A stretch of DNA of 32,714 nt from NCBI RefSeq assembly GCF_001567585.1, contig NZ_LRQV01000082.1, positions 1 through 32,714 on the forward strand, read 5' to 3'. Both the position numbers and the translations under genes were made by a program. Positions 15,742 to 21,957 of this stretch are shown here, one piece after another (within the stretch, counting starts at the first letter, position 1; every line of letters begins with the position of its first letter). The notes under the pieces were generated by a model. The model was given only the letters and a program-made list of their open reading frames with translations. It did no database searches and was not told where the DNA came from. The DNA comes from Micromonospora rosaria. GTDB lineage: Bacteria > Actinomycetota > Actinomycetes > Mycobacteriales > Micromonosporaceae.

Positions 15742-15808
15742 CAGCCCGCCGGTGGGAGTCGGGCAGGGGGAAGGGTCAGGCCCGCCGCCCGCCGACACCG
15801 GCGGGCTG
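15742..15808 (-). promoter_or_regulatory. Candidate pheST attenuator with mutually exclusive pairings
   Basis: In the minus-strand RNA, segment A (15808-15796, CAGCCCGCCGGTG) overlaps the 5' arm of a local 8-bp hairpin with 15794-15787 (stem GCCCGCCG/CGGCGGGC, GTGT loop). Segment A is also perfectly complementary over 13 bp to 15754-15742 further downstream. The two pairings cannot coexist. Segment A lies inside a 20-codon leader ORF, right after its only Phe codon, so ribosome position could decide the fold. The pairing is seen; regulation is inferred. Confidence 0.45.
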
Positions 15809-15838
15809 GCTAAACGAACGCCGACGCGCGTTCACCAT
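15776..15838 (-). CDS. Putative pheST leader peptide
   Basis: A 20-codon ORF (MVNARRRSFSQPAGVGGRRA) starts at ATG 15838, with GGGGAG about 10 bases upstream. It ends at TGA 15776-15778, 111 bases before pheS and 40 bases after trmH. Codon 9 is TTT, a very rare Phe codon in DNA of this composition, placed 3 bases before the segment that can form alternative stems. A ribosome waiting for Phe-tRNA there would cover that segment. Only one Phe codon is present, so this is weaker than classical attenuators, and the ORF could be fortuitous. Confidence 0.4.
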   Translation of the reverse strand: MVNARRRSFSQPAGVGGRRA

Positions 15839-15878
15839 CTCGGACGCTCTCCCCTGTGGTCTGACCACGCCGCACGGC

Positions 15879-16730
15879 TCACCGTGGGCGCAGTGCCCTG
15901 GCTGAAGCGTACAGGCAGACGGCAGCCGCCGCAGCCAGGTTGAGGCTCTCCGCGCGCCCGTGCAGCGGCACCCGGACCCGGGCGTCGGCGGCGGCGGTCA
16001 GCTCCTCGGGCAGCCCGCGCGCCTCGGCGCCGAAGAGCCAGGCGGTCGGGGTGGCCAGCGCCCCGTCGTCGGCCAGGTCGTCCAGGTCGCGGTCGCCGTA
16101 CCCGGTGGTGGCGAGGACGGTGAGGCCGGCGGACCGCAGCGCGGCCACCACCTCGACCGGGTCGGCGGCGCGCACCACGTCGACGTGGAACAGGCTGCCG
16201 GCCGAGGAGCGCACACACTTGCCGTTGTACGGGTCGACGGTCTCCCCGGCGAAGACCACCGCCTGCGCCCCGGCCGCGTCGGCGGTGCGCAGCACCGTGC
16301 CGGCGTTGCCCGGGTCACGGATGCCGGCGAGCACCGCGACGAGGCGGGGCCCGCCGTCGAGCGCGGTCGCCAGCGGCACGTCCAGGTGCCGGCAGAGCGC
16401 GACGAGGCCCTGCGGGGCCACCGTGTCGGCGAGCGCGGCGAGGGCGTCGTCGGTGACCGGGGAGACGGGTACGCCGTCGGCGGCGGCCCGCCCGGCCAGG
16501 TCGGCGTACCGGTCCAGGGCGGCGGGGGTGCCGAAGAGTTCGGTGACCACGCCGGGGGCGGCGAGGGCCTCCCGGACGGCCTGCGGCCCCTCGGCGAGGA
16601 ACCGGCCGGTGGTGTCGCGGTCCCGGCGACGGTGCAGCCGACGGGCCGCGACGATCCGGGGCGTACGCGGGGTGAACAGCGGGGCCTCCGGTACGTCGTC
16701 GAGGCGCCTCCCGCGCGACGGTGACCGCAC
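15879..16730 (-). CDS. SpoU/TrmH-family RNA 2'-O-ribose methyltransferase
   Basis: The 283-residue SPOUT methyltransferase transfers a methyl group from SAM to a ribose 2'-OH in tRNA or 23S rRNA. An N-terminal substrate-binding domain (about 25-110, GRFLAEGPQAVREAL) precedes the knotted SAM-binding domain. That domain carries motif 1 IRDPGNAGTVLRTADAAGA, motif 2 LFGAEARGLPEEL and motif 3 VRVPLHGRAESLNLAAAAAVCLY. The rplT-trmH-pheST order is conserved in actinobacteria, but the target nucleotide cannot be read from sequence. The only usable start is GTG 16730, which lies inside a long hairpin (16701-16742). Translation may therefore depend on coupling to rplT or on refolding. Confidence 0.88.
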   Translation of the reverse strand: MRSPSRGRRLDDVPEAPLFTPRTPRIVAARRLHRRRDRDTTGRFLAEGPQAVREALAAPGVVTELFGTPAALDRYADLAGRAAADGVPVSPVTDDALAALADTVAPQGLVALCRHLDVPLATALDGGPRLVAVLAGIRDPGNAGTVLRTADAAGAQAVVFAGETVDPYNGKCVRSSAGSLFHVDVVRAADPVEVVAALRSAGLTVLATTGYGDRDLDDLADDGALATPTAWLFGAEARGLPEELTAAADARVRVPLHGRAESLNLAAAAAVCLYASARALRPR

Positions 16731-16742
16731 GGGAGACGCCTC
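16701..16742 (-). terminator. Long hairpin after rplT overlapping the trmH start
   Basis: In minus-strand RNA a 16-bp stem (16742-16727 with 16716-16701, two G-U pairs) has a 10-base loop and begins 20 bases after the rplT stop. It looks like the terminator of infC-rpmI-rplT. It also contains the trmH GTG start (16730-16728) and its GAGGCG purine stretch in the 5' arm, so it may limit trmH translation and pass only part of the transcript to trmH-pheST. Confidence 0.65.
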
Positions 16743-16762
16743 GATGAGCTGGTACGGGTGGA

Positions 16763-17155
16763 TCAGGCGGCCTGGGCCTTGGCCCCGCCGGTGCCCTCGG
16801 CGGCGACGGCCGCGCGGGCCACCTCGACCAGGGCCGCGAACGCGGTGGCGTCGTTGACGGCGAGGTCGGCCAGGATCTTGCGGTCCACCTCGACGCCGGC
16901 CAGCCGCAGCCCCTGGATCAGGCGGTTGTAGGTCAGCCCGTTGGCACGGGCGCCCGCGTTGATCCGCTGGATCCAGAGCTGCCGGAAGTCGCCCTTGCGG
17001 TCACGACGGTCCCGGTAGGCGTACTGCAACGAGTGCAGCATCTGCTCCTTGGCCTTGCGGTACATCCGGGACCGCTGGCCGCGGTAGCCACTCGCGGCCT
17101 CGAGCACGGAACGGCGCTTCTTCTGGGCGTTCACAGCCCGCTTGACGCGTGCCAT
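16763..17155 (-). CDS. rplT: 50S ribosomal protein L20
   Basis: A 130-residue 23S rRNA-binding assembly protein. It begins MARVKRAVNAQKKRRSVLEAASGY, the standard L20 start, followed by the basic helix with RSRMYRKAKEQMLHSLQYAYRDRRDRKGDFRQLWIQRINAG-type content. It ends in a slightly long Ala/Gly-rich tail. The tail (GTGGAKAQAA) exceeds the usual 117-120-residue length. It lies 32 bases after rpmI in the infC-rpmI-rplT operon. Confidence 0.98.
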   Translation of the reverse strand: MARVKRAVNAQKKRRSVLEAASGYRGQRSRMYRKAKEQMLHSLQYAYRDRRDRKGDFRQLWIQRINAGARANGLTYNRLIQGLRLAGVEVDRKILADLAVNDATAFAALVEVARAAVAAEGTGGAKAQAA

Positions 17156-17187
17156 CTCAACTCCTTCGTCGGTTCAGGTGGCGCGCG

Positions 17188-17382
17188 TCAGCGGCCGAGC
17201 AGCTTCTTGATTCGCTTGACGTCGGCCTTGGCCACCTCGACCGTGCCGGTCAGCCGGCGGGTCCGGGTGGAGGCCTTCTTCTCCAGGTTGTGGCGCATGC
17301 CGGCCTGCTGGGCGACGACCTTGCCCTTGCCGGTCACCTTGACCCGCTTGCCCATACCCGTGTGGCTCTTCATCTTCGGCAT
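17188..17382 (-). CDS. rpmI: 50S ribosomal protein L35
   Basis: A 64-residue basic protein, MPKMKSHTGMGKRVKVTGKG at the start and VKRIKKLLGR at the end, both typical for L35. ATG 17382 is chosen because it gives the exact family N-terminus; GGGGAG lies about 12 bases upstream. It sits between infC (19-base gap) and rplT (32-base gap). Longer in-frame upstream starts would run into infC and are not supported. Confidence 0.97.
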   Translation of the reverse strand: MPKMKSHTGMGKRVKVTGKGKVVAQQAGMRHNLEKKASTRTRRLTGTVEVAKADVKRIKKLLGR

Positions 17383-17401
17383 TGAACCGTCTTCTCCCCT
17401 G

Positions 17402-18025
17402 TCACTCGCCGGTGGTACCGGCGGGTCCGGCCGCCTCGGCCGGCGGCGCCTCGGCGGCACCGCTCTCCCGCTCACGCGGCCCCCCACCCCGGGCCGCCGT
17501 GGCGGCGGCCTTGGTGGCGCGGTGCGGCGCGAGCACCATGATCATGTTTCGACCGTCCTGCTTCGGAGCGGCCTCGACGTACCCCAGCTCCGAGATCTCG
17601 GACTCGAGCCGGCGCAGGAGCCGGTACCCCAGCTCCGGGCGGCTCTGCTCCCGACCGCGGAACATGATCGTCACCTTGACCTTGTCGCCGGCCTTGAGGA
17701 ACCGCACCACGTGACCCTTCTTGGTCTCGTAGTCGTGCGGGTCGATCTTGGGCCGGAGCTTCATCTCCTTGATGACGGTCTGCTGCTGGTTCCGCCGCGC
17801 TTCGCGCGCCTTCAGTGCGCTCTCGTACTTGAACTTGCCGAAGTCCATGAGCTTGCACACCGGCGGGCGCGCCATCGGCGCAACCTCGACCAGGTCCAGG
17901 TCGACGTCCGCGGCCAGCTGCAGGGCGCGCTCCAGCGGGACGATGCCCACCTGCTCACCCTCAGGGCCGACCAGTCGGACCTCACGTGCCCGGATCTGCT
18001 CGTTCACGCGTGGTTCGACGCTGAT
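17402..18025 (-). CDS. infC: Translation initiation factor IF-3 (rare AUC start)
   Basis: IF3 binds the 30S subunit, prevents premature 50S joining and proofreads start codons. The N-terminal domain contains VRLVGPEGEQVGIVPLERAL and ARPPVCKLMDFGKFKYE. The C-terminal domain contains EMKLRPKIDPHDYETKKGHVVRFLKAGDKVKVTIMFRGRE-type sequence. An acidic/Ala-rich tail extends beyond about residue 180. The normal N-terminus ISVEPRVNEQIR begins at ATC 18025, with GAGGAGG 4 bases upstream. The first standard start (GTG 18007) lies 22 bases from that site and would remove conserved residues. AUU/AUC-type starts are known for infC and allow IF3 to repress itself. A terminator-like hairpin precedes it at 18104-18125. 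Confidence 0.93.
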   Translation of the reverse strand: MSVEPRVNEQIRAREVRLVGPEGEQVGIVPLERALQLAADVDLDLVEVAPMARPPVCKLMDFGKFKYESALKAREARRNQQQTVIKEMKLRPKIDPHDYETKKGHVVRFLKAGDKVKVTIMFRGREQSRPELGYRLLRRLESEISELGYVEAAPKQDGRNMIMVLAPHRATKAAATAARGGGPRERESGAAEAPPAEAAGPAGTTGE

Positions 18026-18336
18026 GGGGCCTCCTCGAGTCCGTAACTCCTGCGTGGCCGACCCCGCGGGCGCCCGGGTGGGAGCCCGACCCGGAAAGCA
18101 GAAGGCCCCGGCGCATGCCAGGGCCCGCTCGACCGGTCGGCACGATCACATGATCGCGCATCCGGAACCGGGGCGTGCCCGGAACCGGTGACCGGACCCG
18201 ACCGCCTCAGACGGCGACGCGGGTGGGAGCAGGCGCTCCACTTCGAGGCTGCCGGCCGCTCGCCATGTGCACGGCGAACGCGGACAGCCTGGTCGACTCG
18301 ACCACTCTACACCCTGACCCCGGGCGGCGGCGCGGC
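18026..18336 (-). promoter_or_regulatory. infC leader and promoter region
   Basis: About 310 bases without a confident gene. They contain the terminator-like hairpin at 18104-18125, a CGATCA-CA-TGATCG hairpin at 18143-18156 and a GGTCGACTCGACC palindrome at 18291-18303. A TAGAGT -10-like element (18309-18304) has no clear -35. A 19-codon frame starting at ATG on the minus strand (MASGRQPRSG...) has no ribosome site and is not called. Confidence 0.4.
18104..18125 (-). terminator. Attenuator-like hairpin upstream of infC
   Basis: In minus-strand RNA, GGCCCTGGC-ATGC-GCCGGGGCC forms a 9-bp stem (one G-U) with a 4-base loop and is followed by TTCTGCTTT, a U-rich tail unusual for this genome. It lies 78 bases upstream of the infC start with no gene immediately before it. 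This suggests premature termination controlling the IF3-L35-L20 operon. Confidence 0.6.
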
Positions 18337-18344
18337 GGGTCAGG
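18313..18344 (-). terminator. Terminator at the end of the PH-domain gene
   Basis: CCTGACCC (18313-18320) and GGGTCAGG (18337-18344) form a perfect 8-bp stem around a 16-base GC-rich loop. The TGA stop of the PH-domain gene lies inside the 5' arm of the transcript. Confidence 0.6.
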
Positions 18345-18801
18345 AGCGGCTGGGGGCGGAGGCGTGCGTCTGGTGCAGCCGGCGCAGCGCCCGGACCCCC
18401 TCGACCGCCGACTCCTTGTCGGCGGCCTGGAGGGCGACCATCGGCATCAGGTCGTCGTCGTGCAGTTCCAGGCTGGCCCAGGGGGCGCCCCGGTCGAACC
18501 GCACCCCCCGGATGACCTCCCAGGGCAGCTCGTACGAGCCGACGATGTTGCGGACCCGCACGCCCCAGGCGTCGGCCTGCACCCGGGGACGGGTGAAGAG
18601 CAGGATGGCGAGCGCGCCGAGCACCCCGAGACCGACCATGGCGAACCCGTCGCCGCGCTGGAAGGTGCCGTACCCGTCGCCGGTCGGCCCCTGCAACGAG
18701 GCGCCGATCAGACTGAACGTCACGATCAACGCCACCGCGGAGGCCCAGCAGACCACCCGGATTCGACGGGGCCGCAGGGTCACCATCTCGGATCCACTCA
18801 C
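18340..18801 (-). CDS. PH-domain-containing membrane protein
   Basis: The 153-residue product has two N-terminal hydrophobic segments (about residues 16-35 and 52-70). They are followed by a bacterial PH-like domain with GVRVRNIVGSYELPWEVIRGVRFDRGAPWASLEL, the fold of many small actinobacterial membrane-anchored proteins. The biochemical role is unknown. Its GTG start overlaps the exporter stop (GTGA), and it is the last gene of the hisE-hisG cluster, ending in a hairpin that contains its own stop. Homologues beside hisG are common in actinobacteria, but a histidine role does not follow. Confidence 0.75.
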   Translation of the reverse strand: MSGSEMVTLRPRRIRVVCWASAVALIVTFSLIGASLQGPTGDGYGTFQRGDGFAMVGLGVLGALAILLFTRPRVQADAWGVRVRNIVGSYELPWEVIRGVRFDRGAPWASLELHDDDLMPMVALQAADKESAVEGVRALRRLHQTHASAPSRS

Positions 18802-19763
18802 CCCACCAGTCTGCCATCGTCCGCCGGTCGGGTCGCGGACGCCACCCGGACCGCCCGGCGGGCGCCCCGCCCGGAGACCAGCACGGCCACCAGCGTGAGC
18901 AGCGCGCCGAGCAGCACCGGCAGCCGCAGCCCGGTCCCGCCGGGCAGCAGCACGTCCAGCAGGAGCGCCCCGGTGAGCTGACCGGCGACCAGGGCCAGGC
19001 CGGTCCGCAGCACACCGAGCGCACGCACCCCGACCAGCAGGCTGACCACGATCCCGAGGCCGAGCAGCCCGCCGGTGTAGAGGTACCAGGTGGGTGGCCA
19101 GGCCGGGGGCGGGCCGGCGAACCCGCCGACGGCGAGCGCGACGCCGAGCACCACCGGGGTACTGACCAGGAAGTTGACCAGGGTCCCGGCGGCGGCGGTG
19201 CTGGCGGCGGCGAGCCGCCCGTTGAGCGCGGTCTGCACCGCCACGGCCAGCCCGCCGCCCGCGGCGAGCAGCACCACCCCGGGGGCCAGGTCACCGAGCG
19301 GGCGACCCACCTGGGCCAGGCCGACCGCGCCGACGCCGAGCAGGGCGCCGACGACCCGCGGCCCGGTCAGCGGGAACCGCCCGATCGGGGCCAGCCCCGC
19401 CCGGTCCACCGCGAGGCCGCCGAGGCTGCCCCCGGCGACCTGGGCGATGGTGAACACGGCCACCCCGAGCACCGGCACCGCGTACGTGGCGATCACCACG
19501 ATCGCCGCCCCGCCGAGCCCACCGAGGTACGTCCACCAGGGCGGGCGGGTCCGGCGCAGCACCGCCAGGCCGGCCCGCATCGACGGCAGCACCGCCAGCG
19601 CGGCCAGCACCAGCAGGGTGCCGCCGAGGTTGTTCACCACCGCGCCGAGGACCGGGCTGCCGGCCCGCTCGCCCAACGCGGCGTTGACCGCCCCCTGGGC
19701 CGCCGAGGCGGTGCCGCCGAGCAGGACGACGCCCAGCGCCACCCCGGCCGGCAGCCGCCTCAC
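18798..19763 (-). CDS. DMT-superfamily transporter, YdcZ/DUF606 type
   Basis: The 321-residue integral membrane protein consists of two tandem homologous YdcZ-like halves, about ten hydrophobic segments in all. Each half opens with a related motif: GTASAAQGAVNAALGERAGSPVLGAVVNNLGG and, in the second, AVQTALNGRLAAASTAAAGTLVNFLVST, given here only as landmarks. The family is thought to export small metabolites; the substrate is unknown. GTG 19763 overlaps the hisG TGA (GTGA) and gives MRRLPAGVALGVVLL, a normal first helix. The open frame continues upstream inside hisG but without a membrane-protein pattern. Confidence 0.85.
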   Translation of the reverse strand: MRRLPAGVALGVVLLGGTASAAQGAVNAALGERAGSPVLGAVVNNLGGTLLVLAALAVLPSMRAGLAVLRRTRPPWWTYLGGLGGAAIVVIATYAVPVLGVAVFTIAQVAGGSLGGLAVDRAGLAPIGRFPLTGPRVVGALLGVGAVGLAQVGRPLGDLAPGVVLLAAGGGLAVAVQTALNGRLAAASTAAAGTLVNFLVSTPVVLGVALAVGGFAGPPPAWPPTWYLYTGGLLGLGIVVSLLVGVRALGVLRTGLALVAGQLTGALLLDVLLPGGTGLRLPVLLGALLTLVAVLVSGRGARRAVRVASATRPADDGRLVG

Positions 19764-20605
19764 AGCCGGCAGGCGTGCAGGTTGGTGACCAGGATGGCGC
19801 GGGCCCCCAGGTCGTACAGCTCGTCCATGATCCGGTGCACGTCGTCGCGCAGCACCATGGCCTGGACCGCCACCCAGCCCTCCCGGTGCAGCGGGGAGAC
19901 CGTCGGGGACTCGATCCCCGGGGTCAGCGCGCTGGCCCGGTCCAGCAGGCCGGCCGGCACGTCGTAGGTGAGCATCACGTACCGGCGGGCGACCAGCACC
20001 CCGTGCAGCCGGCGCAGGAGCTGGTCGGCCGGGGCGCACCCGGGGCCGTCGGCGCGGCGCACCATGATCGCCGAGGAGCGCAGCAGCGGCTCACCGATGA
20101 TCTCCAGACCGGCCTGGCGCAGCGTGGCCCCGGTGGAGACGACGTCGGCGACCACGTCGGCGACACCGAGCCGGACCGCGTTCTCCACCGCGCCGTCGAG
20201 CCGGATCACGTCGGCGGCGAGGTCGTTGTCGGCGAGGTAGCGCCGGACCACCCCGGGGTAGGCGGTGGCGATCCGGTGCCCGCCCAGGTCCTTCTCGCTG
20301 GCGATGGCGCCCGGCCGGGCGGCGAAGCGGAAGGTGGCGGCGCCGAAGGCGAGGTCCAGGACCTCCTCGGCGGGGGCGCCGGAGTCGACCAGCAGGTCCC
20401 GGCCGGTGATGCCGAGGTCCAGGTCGCCGGAGCCCACGTAGGTGGCGATGTCCTTGGGACGCAGGTAGAAGAACTCGACCTCGTTGGCCTCGTCCCAGCA
20501 GACCAGGTCCTTCGGGTCGCGGCGCTGGCGGTAGCCCGCCTCGCGCAGCATCTGGGCGGCCGGCTCGGCCAGGGTGCCCTTGTTCGGTACGGCGACACGC
20601 AGCAT
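19760..20605 (-). CDS. hisG: ATP phosphoribosyltransferase (long form)
   Basis: Catalyses the first step of histidine synthesis, joining PRPP and ATP. The 281-residue product is the long HisG type with a C-terminal regulatory domain (about 205-281, TYDVPAGLLDRASALTPGIESPTVSPL) that binds histidine. It starts MLRVAVPNKGTLAEPAAQML. DLGITGRDLLVDSG and VADVVADVVSTGATLRQAGL form the PRPP-binding part. ATG 20605 has AAGGAG about 10 bases upstream. It lies 45 bases after hisE and is coupled to the downstream transporter by GTGA. Confidence 0.96.
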   Translation of the reverse strand: MLRVAVPNKGTLAEPAAQMLREAGYRQRRDPKDLVCWDEANEVEFFYLRPKDIATYVGSGDLDLGITGRDLLVDSGAPAEEVLDLAFGAATFRFAARPGAIASEKDLGGHRIATAYPGVVRRYLADNDLAADVIRLDGAVENAVRLGVADVVADVVSTGATLRQAGLEIIGEPLLRSSAIMVRRADGPGCAPADQLLRRLHGVLVARRYVMLTYDVPAGLLDRASALTPGIESPTVSPLHREGWVAVQAMVLRDDVHRIMDELYDLGARAILVTNLHACRL

Positions 20606-20650
20606 GACGGAGTGCTCCTTCGATCGGGTCTGATCACCGGGTGGGGGCAC

Positions 20651-20914
20651 TCACAGATGTCGGTAGACGTCCTTGAGCTCGAGACCGGTGGCGAGCATCA
20701 GCACCTGGGCCTGGTAGAGCAGTTGTGAGATCTCCTCGGCGGCCCGCTCCGGCCCCTCGTGCTCGGCCGCCATCCACGACTCGGCGGCCTCCTCGACGAC
20801 CTTCTTGCCGATGAAGTGCACGCCCTTCTCCAGGGCGGCGACCGTGCCCGAGCCCGGGGTGCCGGCGGCGGCCTTGGCCTGCAGCTCGGCGAACAGCTCC
20901 TCGAACGTCTTCAC
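20651..20914 (-). CDS. hisE: Phosphoribosyl-ATP pyrophosphatase
   Basis: The 87-residue all-alpha MazG-like enzyme hydrolyses PR-ATP to PR-AMP, the second step of histidine synthesis. MKTFEELFAELQAKA, the metal-binding helix KKVVEEAAESWMAAEHEG and AAEEISQLLYQAQVLML are all typical. It is the first gene of the hisE-hisG unit; other his genes are elsewhere. Its promoter must lie in the 179-base gap shared with the ABC transporter, which also holds a 21-bp palindrome. Confidence 0.95.
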   Translation of the reverse strand: MKTFEELFAELQAKAAAGTPGSGTVAALEKGVHFIGKKVVEEAAESWMAAEHEGPERAAEEISQLLYQAQVLMLATGLELKDVYRHL

Positions 20915-21031
20915 GCCCCGATTCTTCCAGCCAGCCGGCGGACCCGCGCACCGGGTCGACCCCGTGCCACCTCGTGGTCACCGCCCCGCCCGACCAGCCC
21001 ACCGACCGCGACCTGCATCGATGGGTCACAA

Positions 21032-21052
21032 TTCCCACCAACATGGTGGGAA
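21032..21052. promoter_or_regulatory. Perfect 9+9 bp palindrome, probable operator
   Basis: TTCCCACCA and TGGTGGGAA flank a 3-base ACA centre. It sits 5 bp upstream of the predicted -35 of the ABC-transporter promoter and 118 bp from hisE, so a dimeric regulator here could control both directions. Its identity is unknown; the sequence is too A/T-patterned and symmetrical to be expected by chance. Confidence 0.6.
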
Positions 21053-21057
21053 GATCA

Positions 21058-21086
21058 TCGACGGCATCGAGGTGTGCCTCTACGCT
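21058..21086 (+). promoter_or_regulatory. Candidate leaderless promoter of the ABC transporter
   Basis: TCGACG (21058-21063) and TACGCT (21081-21086) are 17 bases apart. The ATG begins 8 bases after the -10, where transcription would normally start, and there is no Shine-Dalgarno sequence. The mRNA is therefore probably leaderless, a known and frequent mode in actinobacteria. Confidence 0.5.
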
Positions 21087-21093
21087 GTCCGCC

Positions 21094-21957
21094 ATGGCCA
21101 GCACCCCTCGTATCGCCGCGATCACCACCGCCGGCGCCGTCCTCTTCGCGGTCACCGCCTGCGCCCCGCAGGAGAACACCGCCCCACCCGACCCCGCCGG
21201 ACAGGCGGCCTGCACCAAGGAGAACCTGCAGACCCGTACCCCCGGCACGCTCACCATCGCCACCGACGAGCCGGCGTACCAGCCGTGGTTCGTCGACAAC
21301 AAGCCCGACAACGGCGAGGGCTTCGAGTCCGCCGTCGCGTACGCGGTGGCCGAGAAGCTCGGGTACACCCGCGAGGAGGTGACCTGGACCCGGGTGAAGT
21401 TCGACGCCGCCATCGCCCCGGGCCCGAAGACCTTCGACTTCGACATCAACCAGTTCTCGATCACCGACGAACGCAAGCAGGCGGTCGACTTCTCCGCCCC
21501 GTACTACCTGGTCCGGCAGACCGTCATCGCGCTCAAGTCCTCGAAGATCGCCGGCAAGACGTCGCTGGCCGACCTCAAGGGCGCCAAGCTCGGCGCCCAG
21601 GTGGGGACGACCAGCTACCAGGCGATCACCGACCTGATCCAGCCCACGACGCAGCCGCAGGTCTACAACAGCAACGACGACGCCAAGAAGGCCCTCCAGA
21701 ACGGCCAGCTCGACGGCCTGGTCGTCGACCTGCCCACCGCCTTCTACATCACCGGCGCGGAGATCGACGACGCGGTGATCGTGGGGCAGTTGCCCCAGGT
21801 CGGCGTCCCCGAGGCGTTCGGGCTGCTGCTCGACAAGGGCTCCCCGCTGACCGGCTGCGTCAGCAAGGTGGTCGGCGAGCTGGCCAGCACCGGCGGCCTC
21901 AAGCAGCTTGAGGAGAAGTGGCTCGCCCAGAGCGCCGGGGCTCCTGAGCTCACGTGA
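21094..21957 (+). CDS. Amino-acid ABC transporter, substrate-binding lipoprotein (SBP family 3)
   Basis: The 287-residue precursor has a signal peptide ending in lipobox AVTAC with the lipid-anchored Cys at residue 23. The mature protein is an extracellular family 3 binding protein: GTLTIATDEPAYQPWFVDN, the FESAVAYAVAEKLGY region, FDFDINQFSITDERKQAVDFSAPY and LGAQVGTTSYQAI. It delivers a polar or charged amino acid to the permease; the exact ligand is not readable. It is the first gene of a three-gene operon, with a GTGA overlap to the permease. The start lies on a probable leaderless transcript. The proximity of hisEG invites a histidine link, but that is only location. Confidence 0.92.
   Translation: MASTPRIAAITTAGAVLFAVTACAPQENTAPPDPAGQAACTKENLQTRTPGTLTIATDEPAYQPWFVDNKPDNGEGFESAVAYAVAEKLGYTREEVTWTRVKFDAAIAPGPKTFDFDINQFSITDERKQAVDFSAPYYLVRQTVIALKSSKIAGKTSLADLKGAKLGAQVGTTSYQAITDLIQPTTQPQVYNSNDDAKKALQNGQLDGLVVDLPTAFYITGAEIDDAVIVGQLPQVGVPEAFGLLLDKGSPLTGCVSKVVGELASTGGLKQLEEKWLAQSAGAPELT

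Noticed and set aside
15856..15868. GTGGTC-T-GACCAC palindrome upstream of the leader ORF as an operator
   Set aside because: Only 13 bp, no promoter placed around it; a small hairpin after trmH is equally likely.
15665..15878. T-box riboswitch upstream of pheS
   Set aside because: I found no AGGGUGGNACCGCG-like T-box sequence or specifier stem; the leader ORF with alternative stems fits better.
12023..15943. Open frame of about 1300 codons antisense to pheT and pheS
   Set aside because: Same shadow effect; composition is biased and it covers the conserved synthetase genes on the other strand.
18231..18290. 19-codon frame in the infC leader as a leader peptide
   Set aside because: No ribosome site, no notable codon pattern and no link to the terminator-like stem.
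19763..20039. Extended N-terminus of the YdcZ-like transporter within hisG
   Set aside because: The upstream residues are Arg/Pro/Gly-rich, not membrane-like, and lie antisense-free but out of frame over hisG; the GTGA overlap start is natural.
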